In this document: in pieces, positions 53,162-62,203 of the stretch
How the letters are laid out: the number at the start of each line of letters is the position of its first letter
Numbering within the stretch: position 1 is the stretch's first letter
Assembly (NCBI GenBank): GCA_035943935.1
Contig: DASZBR010000006.1
Location: 186,001 to 250,000 of the forward strand
Direction: 5' to 3'
Source of the DNA: DASZBR01 sp035943935
GTDB taxonomy: Bacteria; Pseudomonadota; Gammaproteobacteria; DASZBR01
Length of the DNA: 64,000 nucleotides
Program-made: the position numbers and the translations under genes
The notes under the pieces: generated by a model
The model's database searches: none
The model's input: only the letters and a program-made list of their open reading frames with translations
What the model was told of the DNA's origin: nothing

Positions 53162-54016
53162 AGCACTTCTTTTTTCTGCATCGGCAGAAGAAGCCCCGCC
53201 GAGTTCGTGTTCCATTTGAGCCATAAATTCATCCCTTATTCTCACAATTGTCTCAACCGGGAAACCGATGTGGACCAACTCCTGAATCGTCATCTTTAAA
53301 CAATTAACCCGTTTACCGTAAAAAAAACTAGTAGGGACATATGCTGGACAACTTGAAGCGGTAACTAACTCACCTGAGTCTGTCAATACTAGATGAGGCC
53401 TCTCATTTTTTAAAAAATCGGGGCCCTTTTCAAGACAACTCAAATAGCCATCCAACTTTCCTCGCACACTGAGAGTAAATGACAAATCAAAACGTTGCAA
53501 AAGCATATAAAAAGTACTCATCATTAAAGCATATTGTTTAAGTTCAGGATTAAGCATTTTATTCGTAGGTAATTTTGATTGCTGTATAATCCATTTTGTG
53601 ACTGCTTTTGCATATCCATTTCGGTTGGCATCATAAAAGCGCTCCAGGCTTTCATATCTCTCTTTAGCTTCATCCGTAAGCGCTTCTTTTAAAAATAGCG
53701 AATGCTTTATTTCCTCTTTGAACATAAACTCAGAGGCACAAACAACCCACAGATCAAAAGGGTATATAGAAAGTTTTAGTAAAGATGCTTTTGCCGCAGC
53801 AATATTACTTTCTTGGCTGTTGGGAGAAAAATCAAGTAAGAATACATACACCTTCGCAACATTATACGTTTCACACGCATCAAGAAACTCTCGAACTGAA
53901 TTAAGATAATTCAGTTCAACAGTATCTGAGAGATCTAAAAATATACCAACGACAGTATCTAGTATACCGAAGGGTTTTCGCTTTCTGCGAGGTGACTCCA
54001 ACACGAATGAGTCCAT
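53144..54016 (-). CDS. Candidate effector with degenerate HAD-like fold
   Basis: 290 residues from ATG 54016 (AGGTG upstream). The N-terminal part has GIFLDLSDTVELNYL, which fits HAD motif I (DxDxT) except that the second Asp is Ser. A helix and strand (KVYVFLLDFSP) and then LWVVCAS, like motif II ending in Ser, follow. VLTDSGE further on might stand for motif IV. An ESPRRKRK stretch near the start recalls Ser-Pro-Arg tails of other candidates here. The HAD assignment is tentative and the protein may be catalytically altered. Confidence 0.5.
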   Translation of the reverse strand: MDSFVLESPRRKRKPFGILDTVVGIFLDLSDTVELNYLNSVREFLDACETYNVAKVYVFLLDFSPNSQESNIAAAKASLLKLSIYPFDLWVVCASEFMFKEEIKHSLFLKEALTDEAKERYESLERFYDANRNGYAKAVTKWIIQQSKLPTNKMLNPELKQYALMMSTFYMLLQRFDLSFTLSVRGKLDGYLSCLEKGPDFLKNERPHLVLTDSGELVTASSCPAYVPTSFFYGKRVNCLKMTIQELVHIGFPVETIVRIRDEFMAQMEHELGGASSADAEKRSALVWRK

Positions 54017-54050
54017 AAGTATCACCTATACTAAATAAAACAGAAATTCG

Positions 54051-55496
54051 TCATTTTTTAGTAGGCGAAAAATTAGATCCGGGTGTAGATGTAGATACAG
54101 ACGCAGCAATTCTGCCACTCATTACTTCACCAACCCCCCTAATGACTTCTCTAAACGTTTCTCCATCCAGACCAGCATCACTGAGAGCGATAGTAGTATC
54201 GACAAGAGCCCTCACCGCTCTCTCTTGTACCGCTGGATCCGCAGCAAAAACACCTCTACCAGCCGCAACATGCGCACTAAGTTTTTTATGTGCAGCAGTG
54301 TGCTCTCGATGAGTAACAGGAAGTGAACTTGAGTACGCACGAGGGACAACGTCTCTAGGTGGTGGTGGAGCAGGCTCAACAATTCGCAACGAACCATTCT
54401 TACCTGAGCTTTTCTCCGAGTCCTCACCATCAGTTGTATATGGAGTTGACTCGCCTGAATTTGCTGAAAGATCATCACCCACGGGAAGAATTGGCAAATC
54501 ACTTTGTTGTGAGCCACTTTTTGGACTCAGTGGTGCATCAGGTTCAATAATTTTTTTGCGGTCGTTATAGACAACCAGTCGAGGTCTAAATCTTTCACGT
54601 ATTTTTTGCTTAATCACTTCTCTCAGTGCTGAACTGAGTTGTCCACCGGAATACATGAGACAATCGAATATCTGTTTCTTCGATTCATCAAATTTCGACT
54701 TGTTCATTTTTGCGAGGCATAAAACAAGTGCCGCTTCCCACTTTTGAAATTCAATACTCGCTAACCTTACTTCTTCTGCTTTCAACGGATCTACTTTTTT
54801 TGATCTTGAAACTTCCTTCGCTTTTTGATTTAAACACTGTGTGTAGTGAGTTCCATCTCTATAAAACTCTTCAATTTTTTCTAGCTGGTCCTTGAAAGAC
54901 CCAGATTGCTGTAAACCTTTATCCATGAGCACTGTTCTAACATCAGCAGCCCAAATAGCTATATTTGCTTTAACCTCTGCTAAAGTATAACGTTCTGCAG
55001 GAGCCGTATTTTCTTTAATAAATAAATAATGAACAGGTTTTTTTAATTTTTTTAGAAGCTCTTTTAGATGCTCTTTTAGATCCTCTTCTGTATTGGGAAG
55101 ATCATCTGGCTTGGGGAAATCACATATGATCTGATAAGAAGGGAGAATCTCAAAATTTGTTTCAATGCCTAATATAACATCAGCGTTTTCATCTAGATGC
55201 AAAACAAGTTCATTAAACGCATTAACTCTACGTTGCCCTTCGGGATAGTCTGAATCAACGGGTAACGGCAATGTCTTCGTATGAAGCATTTCGGTAGTAA
55301 TTAAATAAGCGGTATCAAATCCACTTTTCTTTATACCGCTAAATTGTGCGATAAGCGTTTCGCGAGCATTCTGCGTACCACTCACTCGATGACTCACCAC
55401 ATGTGCAACAGCACTGTGCTCAAATAAATGGGCAACGGTCTGTCCCGCTCCATCAAATTGTTGTTCCAAATTTTTTTCTATCCCAGCTGCGTGCAT
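54051..55496 (-). CDS. Hypothetical protein, candidate effector
   Basis: 481 residues. The N-terminal ~110 residues (VSGTQNARETLIAQF, GQRRVNAFNELVLHL, ADVILGIETNFEI) faintly recall non-canonical NTPases of the YjjX/DUF84 kind, where a Lys/Arg-rich start, an Ala-x-Asn-Arg/Ala helix and a Val-Gly-Ile-Glu-x-Gly strand occur in that order. The middle is helical with a Lys/Leu repeat (LKEHLKELLKKLKK). A Ser/Pro/Asp-rich disordered linker (~330-400) leads to an Ala-rich helical end. Promoter type unknown; a TTAA-rich stretch upstream does not fit the PmrA spacing. Confidence 0.5.
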   Translation of the reverse strand: MHAAGIEKNLEQQFDGAGQTVAHLFEHSAVAHVVSHRVSGTQNARETLIAQFSGIKKSGFDTAYLITTEMLHTKTLPLPVDSDYPEGQRRVNAFNELVLHLDENADVILGIETNFEILPSYQIICDFPKPDDLPNTEEDLKEHLKELLKKLKKPVHYLFIKENTAPAERYTLAEVKANIAIWAADVRTVLMDKGLQQSGSFKDQLEKIEEFYRDGTHYTQCLNQKAKEVSRSKKVDPLKAEEVRLASIEFQKWEAALVLCLAKMNKSKFDESKKQIFDCLMYSGGQLSSALREVIKQKIRERFRPRLVVYNDRKKIIEPDAPLSPKSGSQQSDLPILPVGDDLSANSGESTPYTTDGEDSEKSSGKNGSLRIVEPAPPPPRDVVPRAYSSSLPVTHREHTAAHKKLSAHVAAGRGVFAADPAVQERAVRALVDTTIALSDAGLDGETFREVIRGVGEVMSGRIAASVSTSTPGSNFSPTKK

Positions 55497-55783
55497 AGCA
55501 TACCCCTGTTCATACTCTCTTTAAGCAAATTATTTAAAAGTTAAACGACCATCCTGGAGGAAAATATATTTTGTGGGAATTAGTGTGGTATGGACAATAT
55601 CCTATAGTCTCTATGGTGTTTTTCTTACAAGGGAATTCTACACTACTTTTTACCAAATCAACAATATTTATCCCCCAAACAGACATTTTTTTGAAGTCCC
55701 ATCCCGTTTTTATGGGGTTTTTTGACTTCATATGCTAAAATCTCCCCTCCCTAAAATTCAGGCCAGACACGTACAGAGGATAT
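55497..55783. other. Intergenic region between divergent genes
   Basis: 287 bp, AT-rich, no credible reading frame. It contains an extended -10 (TGCTAAAAT, 55733-55741) about 42 bp before the histidine kinase start, and a weak CCCAT/ATGGGG hairpin followed by T's near 55699-55723. Nothing else stands out. Confidence 0.45.
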
Positions 55784-58006
55784 ATGGATATTGATTTTAT
55801 CAATCAGACGGTAGGCTACATCTACTGGAAGGATTTGAGAGGGGCTTACCAAGGATGCAACACAGAAGCCGTCAAAAACCTCGGTTTTAACACACAAACA
55901 GACATCATCGGCAAAACCGACCGTGAACTTCATTTCCATATATTAGGTGAAGAGAATATTCTTGGCATTGAAGAAGTCGACCAAGAAGTCATGACAAAAG
56001 GTGTTGAAAAAATTGTCCAGGAATTTACCGTAAACCAAACTGGGGCACTCCAAGCCTACCTGACAAAAAAAGCCCCGATAAGAGACAAACAAGGAAAGAT
56101 TATCGGCTTGATTGGCACGTCTCTTGATATGTCACCCCTCATGAACATGCAAGCCGATGTCATTAACTATTCCATGGGTAATCTTTTTTGGAAAGATATT
56201 CACGGACGATTTTTAGGTTGTAACAAATCATTTGCCAATGAGATGGGCTACGCATCCCCTACTGAACTGATTGGAAAAACTGATAATGATTTAAGATTCC
56301 CCGACCCTATCATCGCTCAAAAAGTAAGAGAGCTCGATCAAGAAGTCATAAGAACAGAAAAAGAAATTGTACGTGAAGAAATGAGCATCAGTGACACGGG
56401 AGAAGAAAAAACATACATCAGCAAAAAAGGCCCTCTACGCAATGCAGAAGGGAAAGTTATTGGCATAATCGGAACCGCCATCGAAATTACCCAACAAAAA
56501 CAAGCCGAGCGCATTAAGACAACCTTTCTTGAAAATATGCGTCACGATATTCGCACCCCCCTCACAGGTATCATGGGCTTTGCTCAACTGATAAAAGGCG
56601 AAATGAAGAATACAAAAATTGCTGATTATGCCGATAACATGATGGCGGCAAGTCAAGCATTGATGAATTTACTCAATGAAATTCTCGAAGTCATCGAGAT
56701 TACCTCTGGCCATGTTCCACACATCAAAAAACGTTTCAACTTAAAAACGACGCTTATTTCAATATTAGATCTCGAATCCGCAAAAGCAAAAACAGAAAAT
56801 CTTTCGTTAACGCTTGAATATGATAAAAAACTCCCTCTTGCGTTATTGGGTGATAATCTTCGCATTCATCGTGTTGTATTAGAACTTGTCAGTAATGCAC
56901 TCAAATTCACCCCAAAAGGCAGCGTAGTGATTAAAGCCGCCTTGAAAAAAAGATCAGGGCGAAATCTTATTGTCGAAATCAGTGTTGCAGATACGGGTAT
57001 TGGGATCCCAGAAGATAAACAAAATGAAGTTTTCGCACAATTTACACGCTTAAATCCTTCGCATGAAGGCGTGTACCGTGGCATTGGATTAGGTCTGACG
57101 ATTGTTAAACAGTATGTAAAAGATTTAGAGGGGAATATTAATATTATTAGTAGTCCCATGAAAGGTAGTACTTTCGTTATCACCCTACCATTGCAAGAAA
57201 GTTTAGTCCCTGAAAAAACCGTAGACACAAAACCAGAACCCGCCCCACTTCCTCTCCCTCATAAGAAATCCACGGTTTTATTAGTGGAAGATCAAGATAT
57301 GCCTGCAAAAGTGGCCACTGAACTCTTAAAGAATCTTGCCTGTGAAATCGATCATGTTAAAACAGGGCAATCCGCAATCCTCCAAGCAAAAGCCAAGAAA
57401 TATGATTTAATTTTGATGGATATCGGCTTACCGGATATTAATGGAAATCAAGTCACCAAAGAAATTCGCGTTTGGGAAAATGCCCTCAATGAACATACCC
57501 CCATCATTGGATTAACGGCACATGTCGGTACTGAAAATAAACGCCAAAGTATCGAATCAGGAATGGATGCTGTTTTTTCGAAACCCCTGATGAAAGATGC
57601 GGCAATGGATATGCTCAATGCATTTGTCTATAAAACCAAAGTCATGGTTATTCAAGAGCCGAATAAAAAATCAAACAATAAAGTCATTGATCTTGAATTG
57701 GGTGCTTCGGTCGTTGGAAAAGATGCAGCGTTTGCTAAAAGCATGATAAAAACATTGGTTAAAACTTTTCCTGTCGAACTCAAAAAACTTAAACAAGCTT
57801 ATGAGAAAGCAGATTGGAACAAAGTATATGATATTGCGCATCGCATTAACGGTGGCGTTTCTTATTGCGGAACTCCCCGCTTACAAAAAGCCACTGCTGC
57901 ACTGCAAAGTTATTTAAATTCAGGAAAAACAAAAGATCGTGAAATACTGTATCAAAAACTTCTCGTAGAAATCGCGGCGGTTAATGATGCCTACAAAACA
58001 CTCTAG
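55784..58006 (+). CDS. Hybrid sensor histidine kinase (PAS-PAS-HisKA-HATPase-REC-Hpt)
   Basis: 740 residues, no membrane segment. Two PAS domains (about 5-115 and 125-235), each with a [YF]WKDxxGxxxGCN start; H-box LENMRHDIRTPLTG (His254); N/G boxes VSNALKFTPKG, DTGIGIP, GIGLGLTIV; receiver VLLVEDQD...LILMDIGLPD (Asp546); Hpt AHRINGGVSYCG (His686). This is a complete His-Asp-His relay in one soluble protein, needing a separate response regulator for output. No such regulator is adjacent. A cytoplasmic signal (redox, small ligand) is likely for the PAS domains. Confidence 0.93.
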   Translation: MDIDFINQTVGYIYWKDLRGAYQGCNTEAVKNLGFNTQTDIIGKTDRELHFHILGEENILGIEEVDQEVMTKGVEKIVQEFTVNQTGALQAYLTKKAPIRDKQGKIIGLIGTSLDMSPLMNMQADVINYSMGNLFWKDIHGRFLGCNKSFANEMGYASPTELIGKTDNDLRFPDPIIAQKVRELDQEVIRTEKEIVREEMSISDTGEEKTYISKKGPLRNAEGKVIGIIGTAIEITQQKQAERIKTTFLENMRHDIRTPLTGIMGFAQLIKGEMKNTKIADYADNMMAASQALMNLLNEILEVIEITSGHVPHIKKRFNLKTTLISILDLESAKAKTENLSLTLEYDKKLPLALLGDNLRIHRVVLELVSNALKFTPKGSVVIKAALKKRSGRNLIVEISVADTGIGIPEDKQNEVFAQFTRLNPSHEGVYRGIGLGLTIVKQYVKDLEGNINIISSPMKGSTFVITLPLQESLVPEKTVDTKPEPAPLPLPHKKSTVLLVEDQDMPAKVATELLKNLACEIDHVKTGQSAILQAKAKKYDLILMDIGLPDINGNQVTKEIRVWENALNEHTPIIGLTAHVGTENKRQSIESGMDAVFSKPLMKDAAMDMLNAFVYKTKVMVIQEPNKKSNNKVIDLELGASVVGKDAAFAKSMIKTLVKTFPVELKKLKQAYEKADWNKVYDIAHRINGGVSYCGTPRLQKATAALQSYLNSGKTKDREILYQKLLVEIAAVNDAYKTL

Positions 58007-58442
58007 CGCATTAAAAATTTCAGGGCTTGATGCTGAAAAATTTCTTCAAGGTCAGCTGACCTGTAATATAAAAACGCTCACAGAAAACAAACCGCAAGCC
58101 TGTGCGCTGTGTAGCCGAAAGGGTCGAGTCATAGCCAGCTTTAATTTAATTAAAGATAATAATAGTTTTTATATGATTTTATCTGAACCAATGATTGAAA
58201 TTGCTTTAGAAGCTTTAAGTAAATATGCGAAATTTTCAAAGACAACACTCGAAAAAATCGATACCGATTATCCGAATGAATATTTAATGCTTGACATAAA
58301 TCCAGAAAACTCGGGACTGTTCACTCCACACAAACTCAATTACCATTTAATACCTGGCTTAATTGATTTTAATAAGGGTTGTTATACGGGCCAAGAAATT
58401 ATTGCGCGTGTTCATTATTTGAGTAAAAAGGATAAGGGATGA
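57984..58442 (+). CDS. Minimal YgfZ-like folate-binding protein
   Basis: 152 residues against 326 in E. coli YgfZ. It has the GCVT-like start FLQGQLTCNIKTL, then CALCSRKGRVIASFNLIK, and the defining KGCYTGQEIIARVHYLSK motif with its conserved Cys, but the intervening region is shortened and the whole C-terminal barrel is missing, the frame ending shortly after the motif. YgfZ helps repair or mature some Fe-S enzymes with folate. It starts in the end of the histidine kinase gene and overlaps the M15 peptidase by 4 bp. It may be a functional mini-form or a truncated gene. Confidence 0.8.
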   Translation: MMPTKHSSALKISGLDAEKFLQGQLTCNIKTLTENKPQACALCSRKGRVIASFNLIKDNNSFYMILSEPMIEIALEALSKYAKFSKTTLEKIDTDYPNEYLMLDINPENSGLFTPHKLNYHLIPGLIDFNKGCYTGQEIIARVHYLSKKDKG

Positions 58443-58972
58443 AGAAGTCTTGGGTTTTTGCAGCACTGATTTGCCCTCTTTCTCCTCATGATTTAGTCCA
58501 TGTCCAAGTACCTTATTGGGGATTTGATCATAAATCTCATACAGGCATTTTAGTTGTTAATAAAAATATAGAACCTCAAGTAAAACAAATTTTCGAAAAA
58601 ATATATCAAATAAAATTCCCAATAGAAAAAATTAAGCCATTAGAGGATTACAATAATAACGAAGAAAAGGCCATGGAAGATAACGATACCTTTGGATATC
58701 ACTGCAAGAAAATGACGAGTAATTCCAACCGATTTTCTAAACATGCGTATGGATTAGCGATTGATATTAATCCCGTATTAAATCCCTATATTAGCCACAC
58801 AAAGTTTTTGCCCGTAAATGGCAAAATTTATGCTGATCGCACTTTAAATAAACCAGGAATGATTACAAAAGACAGCCCCATCTACACAATATTTTCAGAT
58901 GAAAATTGGAAATGGGGCGGAAATTGGAAAGCGTTTAAAGACTATCACCATTTTGAAACAAGGGCAGGCTGA
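58439..58972 (+). CDS. M15-family D-Ala-D-Ala carboxypeptidase/endolysin-like peptidase
   Basis: 177 residues. Zinc-site motifs of the M15 family: SKHAYGLAIDINP (His and Asp ligands) and WKWGGNWKAFKDYHHFE (catalytic region and second His ligand). The N terminus is short and only weakly hydrophobic (WVFAALICPLS), so export is uncertain. It would cut peptidoglycan stem peptides. Start overlaps the YgfZ-like gene (ATGA). Confidence 0.85.
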   Translation: MKKSWVFAALICPLSPHDLVHVQVPYWGFDHKSHTGILVVNKNIEPQVKQIFEKIYQIKFPIEKIKPLEDYNNNEEKAMEDNDTFGYHCKKMTSNSNRFSKHAYGLAIDINPVLNPYISHTKFLPVNGKIYADRTLNKPGMITKDSPIYTIFSDENWKWGGNWKAFKDYHHFETRAG

Positions 58973-58986
58973 TACCCGCCCCTACG
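58962..58986. repeat. TAGGG-type intergenic hairpin
   Basis: GGGCAGG and CCCGCCC form a 7-bp stem with one mismatch; on the minus strand it reads GTAGGGGCGGG... It lies between the converging M15 and rplT genes and contains the M15 stop codon. Related in style to 10904-10957 and 59594-59621. Confidence 0.55.
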
Positions 58987-58987
58987 T

Positions 58988-59341
58988 TTAAGATGCTGAT
59001 TTCGCCTTTGCTACTAATTCTGCAAAACCAACTTTATCGTGAACAGCAATATCAGCCAACATTTTACGATCGACCAAAATACCTAATTTTTTCAAACCGT
59101 TCATGAATAAGCTGTAAGTAATACCGTGCTCACGCGCACCGGCATTAATACGCACAATCCAAAGCCCACGAAAATCGCGTTTTTTGACGCGTCTATCACG
59201 GTAGGCATATTGCCCTGCTCGTGTGACCGCTTGTTTTGCAACACGAAATACACGACTGCGTGCTTCACGGTAGCCTTTCGCTGCTTTTAAAACTTTTTTG
59301 TGTCTTGCTCGCGCTGTGACACCACGCTTTACTCTTGCCAT
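58988..59341 (-). CDS. rplT: 50S ribosomal protein L20
   Basis: 117 residues, normal length. MARVKRGVTARARHKKVLKAAKGY, RDRRVKKRDFRGLWIVRINA and the C-terminal MLADIAVHDK mark bL20. It is an early-assembly protein that also represses its own operon in E. coli. It follows rpmI by 25 nt. pheS, which normally comes next, is not found; the M15 gene faces it. Confidence 0.97.
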   Translation of the reverse strand: MARVKRGVTARARHKKVLKAAKGYREARSRVFRVAKQAVTRAGQYAYRDRRVKKRDFRGLWIVRINAGAREHGITYSLFMNGLKKLGILVDRKMLADIAVHDKVGFAELVAKAKSAS

Positions 59342-59366
59342 TGTCTACTCCAACTTATAAAACTGA

Positions 59367-59576
59367 TTAAGAACCGTGTAACAAACGCTCAATTGACTTC
59401 TCATCAGCTGCATTCACTAAACGTGCACCACGCAAGTTACGTTTACGCTTCTGACCTTTTTTCGTCAAAATATGATTACGACCTGTACCGCGATGCTTAA
59501 TTCCGCCCGCTGTTTTGCGAAAGCGTTTTGCCGCACCTCGATTTGATTTCAACTTCGTTTTTGCCTTCTTTGCCAT
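59367..59576 (-). CDS. rpmI: 50S ribosomal protein L35
   Basis: 69 residues, basic: KTKLKSNRGAAKRFRKTAGG, KHRGTGRNHILTKKGQKRKRNLRGA. Standard bL35 between infC and rplT. Confidence 0.97.
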   Translation of the reverse strand: MAKKAKTKLKSNRGAAKRFRKTAGGIKHRGTGRNHILTKKGQKRKRNLRGARLVNAADEKSIERLLHGS

Positions 59577-59593
59577 TTCTGACTCCTATTAAC

Positions 59594-59621
59594 GTGGGGA
59601 TTCGATGAATCGAACCCCTAC
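59594..59621. repeat. TAGGGG hairpin between infC and rpmI
   Basis: GTGGGGATTCGATG and AATCGAACCCCTAC form an imperfect hairpin. On the minus strand its GTAGGGG contains the infC stop codon TAG. It may modulate the infC/rpmI transcript. Confidence 0.65.
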
Positions 59622-60139
59622 TTTTTCTTTGGACCTACCAACATAATAATTTGTCGGCCTTCTAACTTCGGGGGTTGCTCAATGGTCGCATGCGCTTCCA
59701 CATCCCCTTTTAATTTTTCAATTAAGCGTAATCCTAATTCTTGGTGAGACATTTCTCTTCCGCGATAACGTAAAGAGATTTTGACTTTATCACCCTCTTC
59801 AAGGAATCCAATAATCTTTTTAAGCTTTACGTCGTAATCACCCACATCGGTGTTAGGACGAAAAGACATTTCTTTGACCGTCGATTTTCGTTGTTTTTTC
59901 TTCGCGGCATGTCTTTGTTTATTCTGTTCAAACAAATATTTTTTATAATCCATTAAACGACAAACAGGCGGAGTTGCATTCGGTGCAATTTCAACTAAAT
60001 CAAGACCTGCTTCTTGTGCTTTTTGCAGTGCCTCACTATTTGAAACGATTCCGATTTGTTCGCCTTCTGCACCTATTAAACGTACTTCTGGTGTTCGAAT
60101 GTCTTTGTTGACCCGAGTACCTTTTTCGTGACTGCTAAT
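59618..60139 (-). CDS. infC: Translation initiation factor IF-3 (ATT start)
   Basis: 173 residues. The N-terminal domain (VNKDIRTPEVRLIGAEGEQIGIVSNSEALQKAQEAGLDLVEIAPNATPPVCRLMDY) leads into the C-terminal domain (KEMSFRPNTDVGDYDVKLKK...LRYRGREMSHQELG). The only internal ATG, at 59953, would drop the N domain. The conserved sequence runs up to an ATT at 60139, 8 nt after GAGGAGG and 3 nt past the thrS stop. IF-3 genes use such rare starts so that IF-3 limits its own synthesis. Confidence 0.96.
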   Translation of the reverse strand: MSSHEKGTRVNKDIRTPEVRLIGAEGEQIGIVSNSEALQKAQEAGLDLVEIAPNATPPVCRLMDYKKYLFEQNKQRHAAKKKQRKSTVKEMSFRPNTDVGDYDVKLKKIIGFLEEGDKVKISLRYRGREMSHQELGLRLIEKLKGDVEAHATIEQPPKLEGRQIIMLVGPKKK

Positions 60140-60142
60140 GTG

Positions 60143-62065
60143 TTAATCCTCCTCTTTTGATAAGCACTTCTCATCAATTTTCTGCCGTAATAAATCAAGC
60201 ACAGCAGAAACAATCATCCCACCCAAATCCTGACCCTTTAAAGTACGTACAGAAATGGTCTTCTGGGTTTTCTCTTTCTCGCCAACGATGAGTTGATAAG
60301 GGATACGACCTAATGTGTGCTCGCGGATTTTAAAGCCGATCTTCTCATTTCTCAAGTCTAATTTGACTCTAAAGCCTTCTTTTTTCAGATCCAGGGCCAC
60401 TTTTTCAGCATATTCAGCCTGATCGTCCGTAATATTCATTAAAACGACCTGGGTGGGCGATAACCAGAGCGGCATTTCTCCCGCATGGTGTTCAATCAAA
60501 ATAGCGATAAATCGCTCCAATGTCCCGAGAATTGCACGGTGAAGCATGACGGGTCTCTGCTTACTTCCATCTTCAGCGATATAATAAGCATCCAGCCTCT
60601 CAGGCATCGAATAATCGACCTGAAGTGTTCCACACTGCCAAAGACGTCCGATACAATCTTTCAGGTGAAACTCTAGCTTAGGGCCATAAAAAGCGCCTTC
60701 ACCGGGTGCTAGCTCAAAAGGTATTGATTTGTCTTTGAGCGATTTTTCTAAGGCCTGTTCTGCTTTATCCCATTGCGCATCCGAGCCAATTCTTTCTTTT
60801 GGGCGTGTCGCAAATTTAACGATGGGTTTAAATCCAAAATCGGCGTAACACTTAAATAATAATTCTAAAACCTTTGCAGACTCTGATTGGATTTGATCTT
60901 CGGTACAAAAAATATGCGCATCATCTTGAACAAATCCACGTACGCGCATTAAACCATGCAATGATCCTGAAGGTTCATTGCGATGACAATGACCAAATTC
61001 AGCTAATCTGATGGGTAAATCACGATAACTCTTCAAACCCTGTTTAAATATCATGATATGAGCTGGACAGCTCATCGGCTTGATAGCATAGGCTTTATTT
61101 TCAGATTCTGAGATAAACATATTTTTACTGAACATTTCCCAGTGACCCGATTTTTCCCATAATGTTTTATCCAATAAAACAGGCGTACGGATCTCTTGGT
61201 AATCATGTTCAGTAAGTAACTTTCTAAGATACTGTTCAATTTCTTTATAAATAATCCAACCATCGGGATGCCAAAAAACCATCCCCGGCGAACTTTCTTC
61301 AATATGAAATAAGTCCAGCGTTTTACCAATTTTTCGGTGATCTCTTTTTTCTGCTTCATCGAGACGCTTTAAATATAAATCTAAATCTTTTTTATTCGTC
61401 CACGCTGTACCATAAATTCGCTGTAGCATTTCATTTTTAGCATCACCACGCCAATACGCGCCCGCCACTTTCGTTAATTTAAAGGCTTTTAATTTGCTGG
61501 TACGTGGCACATGGGGACCACGGCATAAATCACTGAAATCACCTTGTGTATAAATAGAAAGCGTTTCTGTTTCGGGAATATCTTCAATAATTTTAGCTTT
61601 GTATTCTTCGCCTTGTTCTCTAAAAAATGTAATGGCTTCTTTGCGCGATAATTCTTTGCGGGTCACTTCCAGATCACTGTCGGAAATTTCAGTCATCTTT
61701 CTTTCTAATTTTTCTAAATCTTCTGGCGTAAACGTTCGGTCATACGCAATATCATAATAAAATCCGTCTTCTATAACAGGGCCAATGGTAATTTGTGCGC
61801 TGGGGAATAAAGATTTAACCGCTTGTGCTAATAAATGCGCACACGAATGGCGAATAATTTCCAGACCTTCTGGATTTTTTTCTGTAATAATACTCAGACT
61901 AGAATCAGTATTAATTAAATAAGATAAATCCACTAATTTATCGTTTACTTTTCCTGCAAGTGCGGCTTTGGCTAAACCTGCGCCAATACTGGCAGCAACT
62001 TCACCTACAGAAATAGGTTTATCAAAATCTTTTATGGCTCCGTCCGGGAGCGTAATTTTAGGCAT
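60143..62065 (-). CDS. thrS: Threonyl-tRNA synthetase
   Basis: 640 residues, full length. TGS domain (ITLPDGAIKDFDKPISVGEVA), editing domain with HSCAH, and class II catalytic core with the zinc ligands in MSCPAHIMIF, FGHCHRNEPSGSLHGLMRVRGFVQDDAHIF and HRAILGTLERFIAILIEHHAG, then the anticodon domain. It leads the thrS-infC-rpmI-rplT operon. tRNA-Val lies upstream on the same strand. Confidence 0.97.
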   Translation of the reverse strand: MPKITLPDGAIKDFDKPISVGEVAASIGAGLAKAALAGKVNDKLVDLSYLINTDSSLSIITEKNPEGLEIIRHSCAHLLAQAVKSLFPSAQITIGPVIEDGFYYDIAYDRTFTPEDLEKLERKMTEISDSDLEVTRKELSRKEAITFFREQGEEYKAKIIEDIPETETLSIYTQGDFSDLCRGPHVPRTSKLKAFKLTKVAGAYWRGDAKNEMLQRIYGTAWTNKKDLDLYLKRLDEAEKRDHRKIGKTLDLFHIEESSPGMVFWHPDGWIIYKEIEQYLRKLLTEHDYQEIRTPVLLDKTLWEKSGHWEMFSKNMFISESENKAYAIKPMSCPAHIMIFKQGLKSYRDLPIRLAEFGHCHRNEPSGSLHGLMRVRGFVQDDAHIFCTEDQIQSESAKVLELLFKCYADFGFKPIVKFATRPKERIGSDAQWDKAEQALEKSLKDKSIPFELAPGEGAFYGPKLEFHLKDCIGRLWQCGTLQVDYSMPERLDAYYIAEDGSKQRPVMLHRAILGTLERFIAILIEHHAGEMPLWLSPTQVVLMNITDDQAEYAEKVALDLKKEGFRVKLDLRNEKIGFKIREHTLGRIPYQLIVGEKEKTQKTISVRTLKGQDLGGMIVSAVLDLLRQKIDEKCLSKEED

Positions 62066-62102
62066 GAACAGAGCTCGTCATTGATCAATATTTGGGTAAA
62101 AG

Positions 62103-62177
62103 TGGTAGGCACGAGTGGGATCGAACCACCGACCACTACCATGTCAAGGTAGTGCTCTACCACTGAGCTACGTGCCT
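62103..62177 (-). tRNA. tRNA-Val (anticodon GAC)
   Basis: 75 nt with CCA encoded. Acceptor AGGCACG/CGTGCCT, D arm GCTC...GAGC, anticodon stem CTACC/GGTAG with loop TTGACAT (GAC), T arm CGGTGG-TTCGATC-CCACT. It could be processed from a transcript reading on into thrS. Confidence 0.95.
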
Positions 62178-62203
62178 ACGGAATCGTCAAAATATAGCGT
62201 ACT

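Noticed and set aside
55521..55544. Possible PmrA box before the 481-residue gene
   Set aside because: TTAA elements are spaced 9 and 3 nt apart, not the required 7, and no -10 is found at the 10-nt position.
55699..55723. Terminator between the 481-residue gene and the histidine kinase
   Set aside because: Stem of only five pairs with mismatches, and the flanking genes are divergent, so no transcript needs to end there.
59618..59953. A 111-residue IF-3 starting at the internal ATG
   Set aside because: Conserved N-domain sequence continues upstream to ATT 60139 with a strong ribosome site, as is usual for infC.
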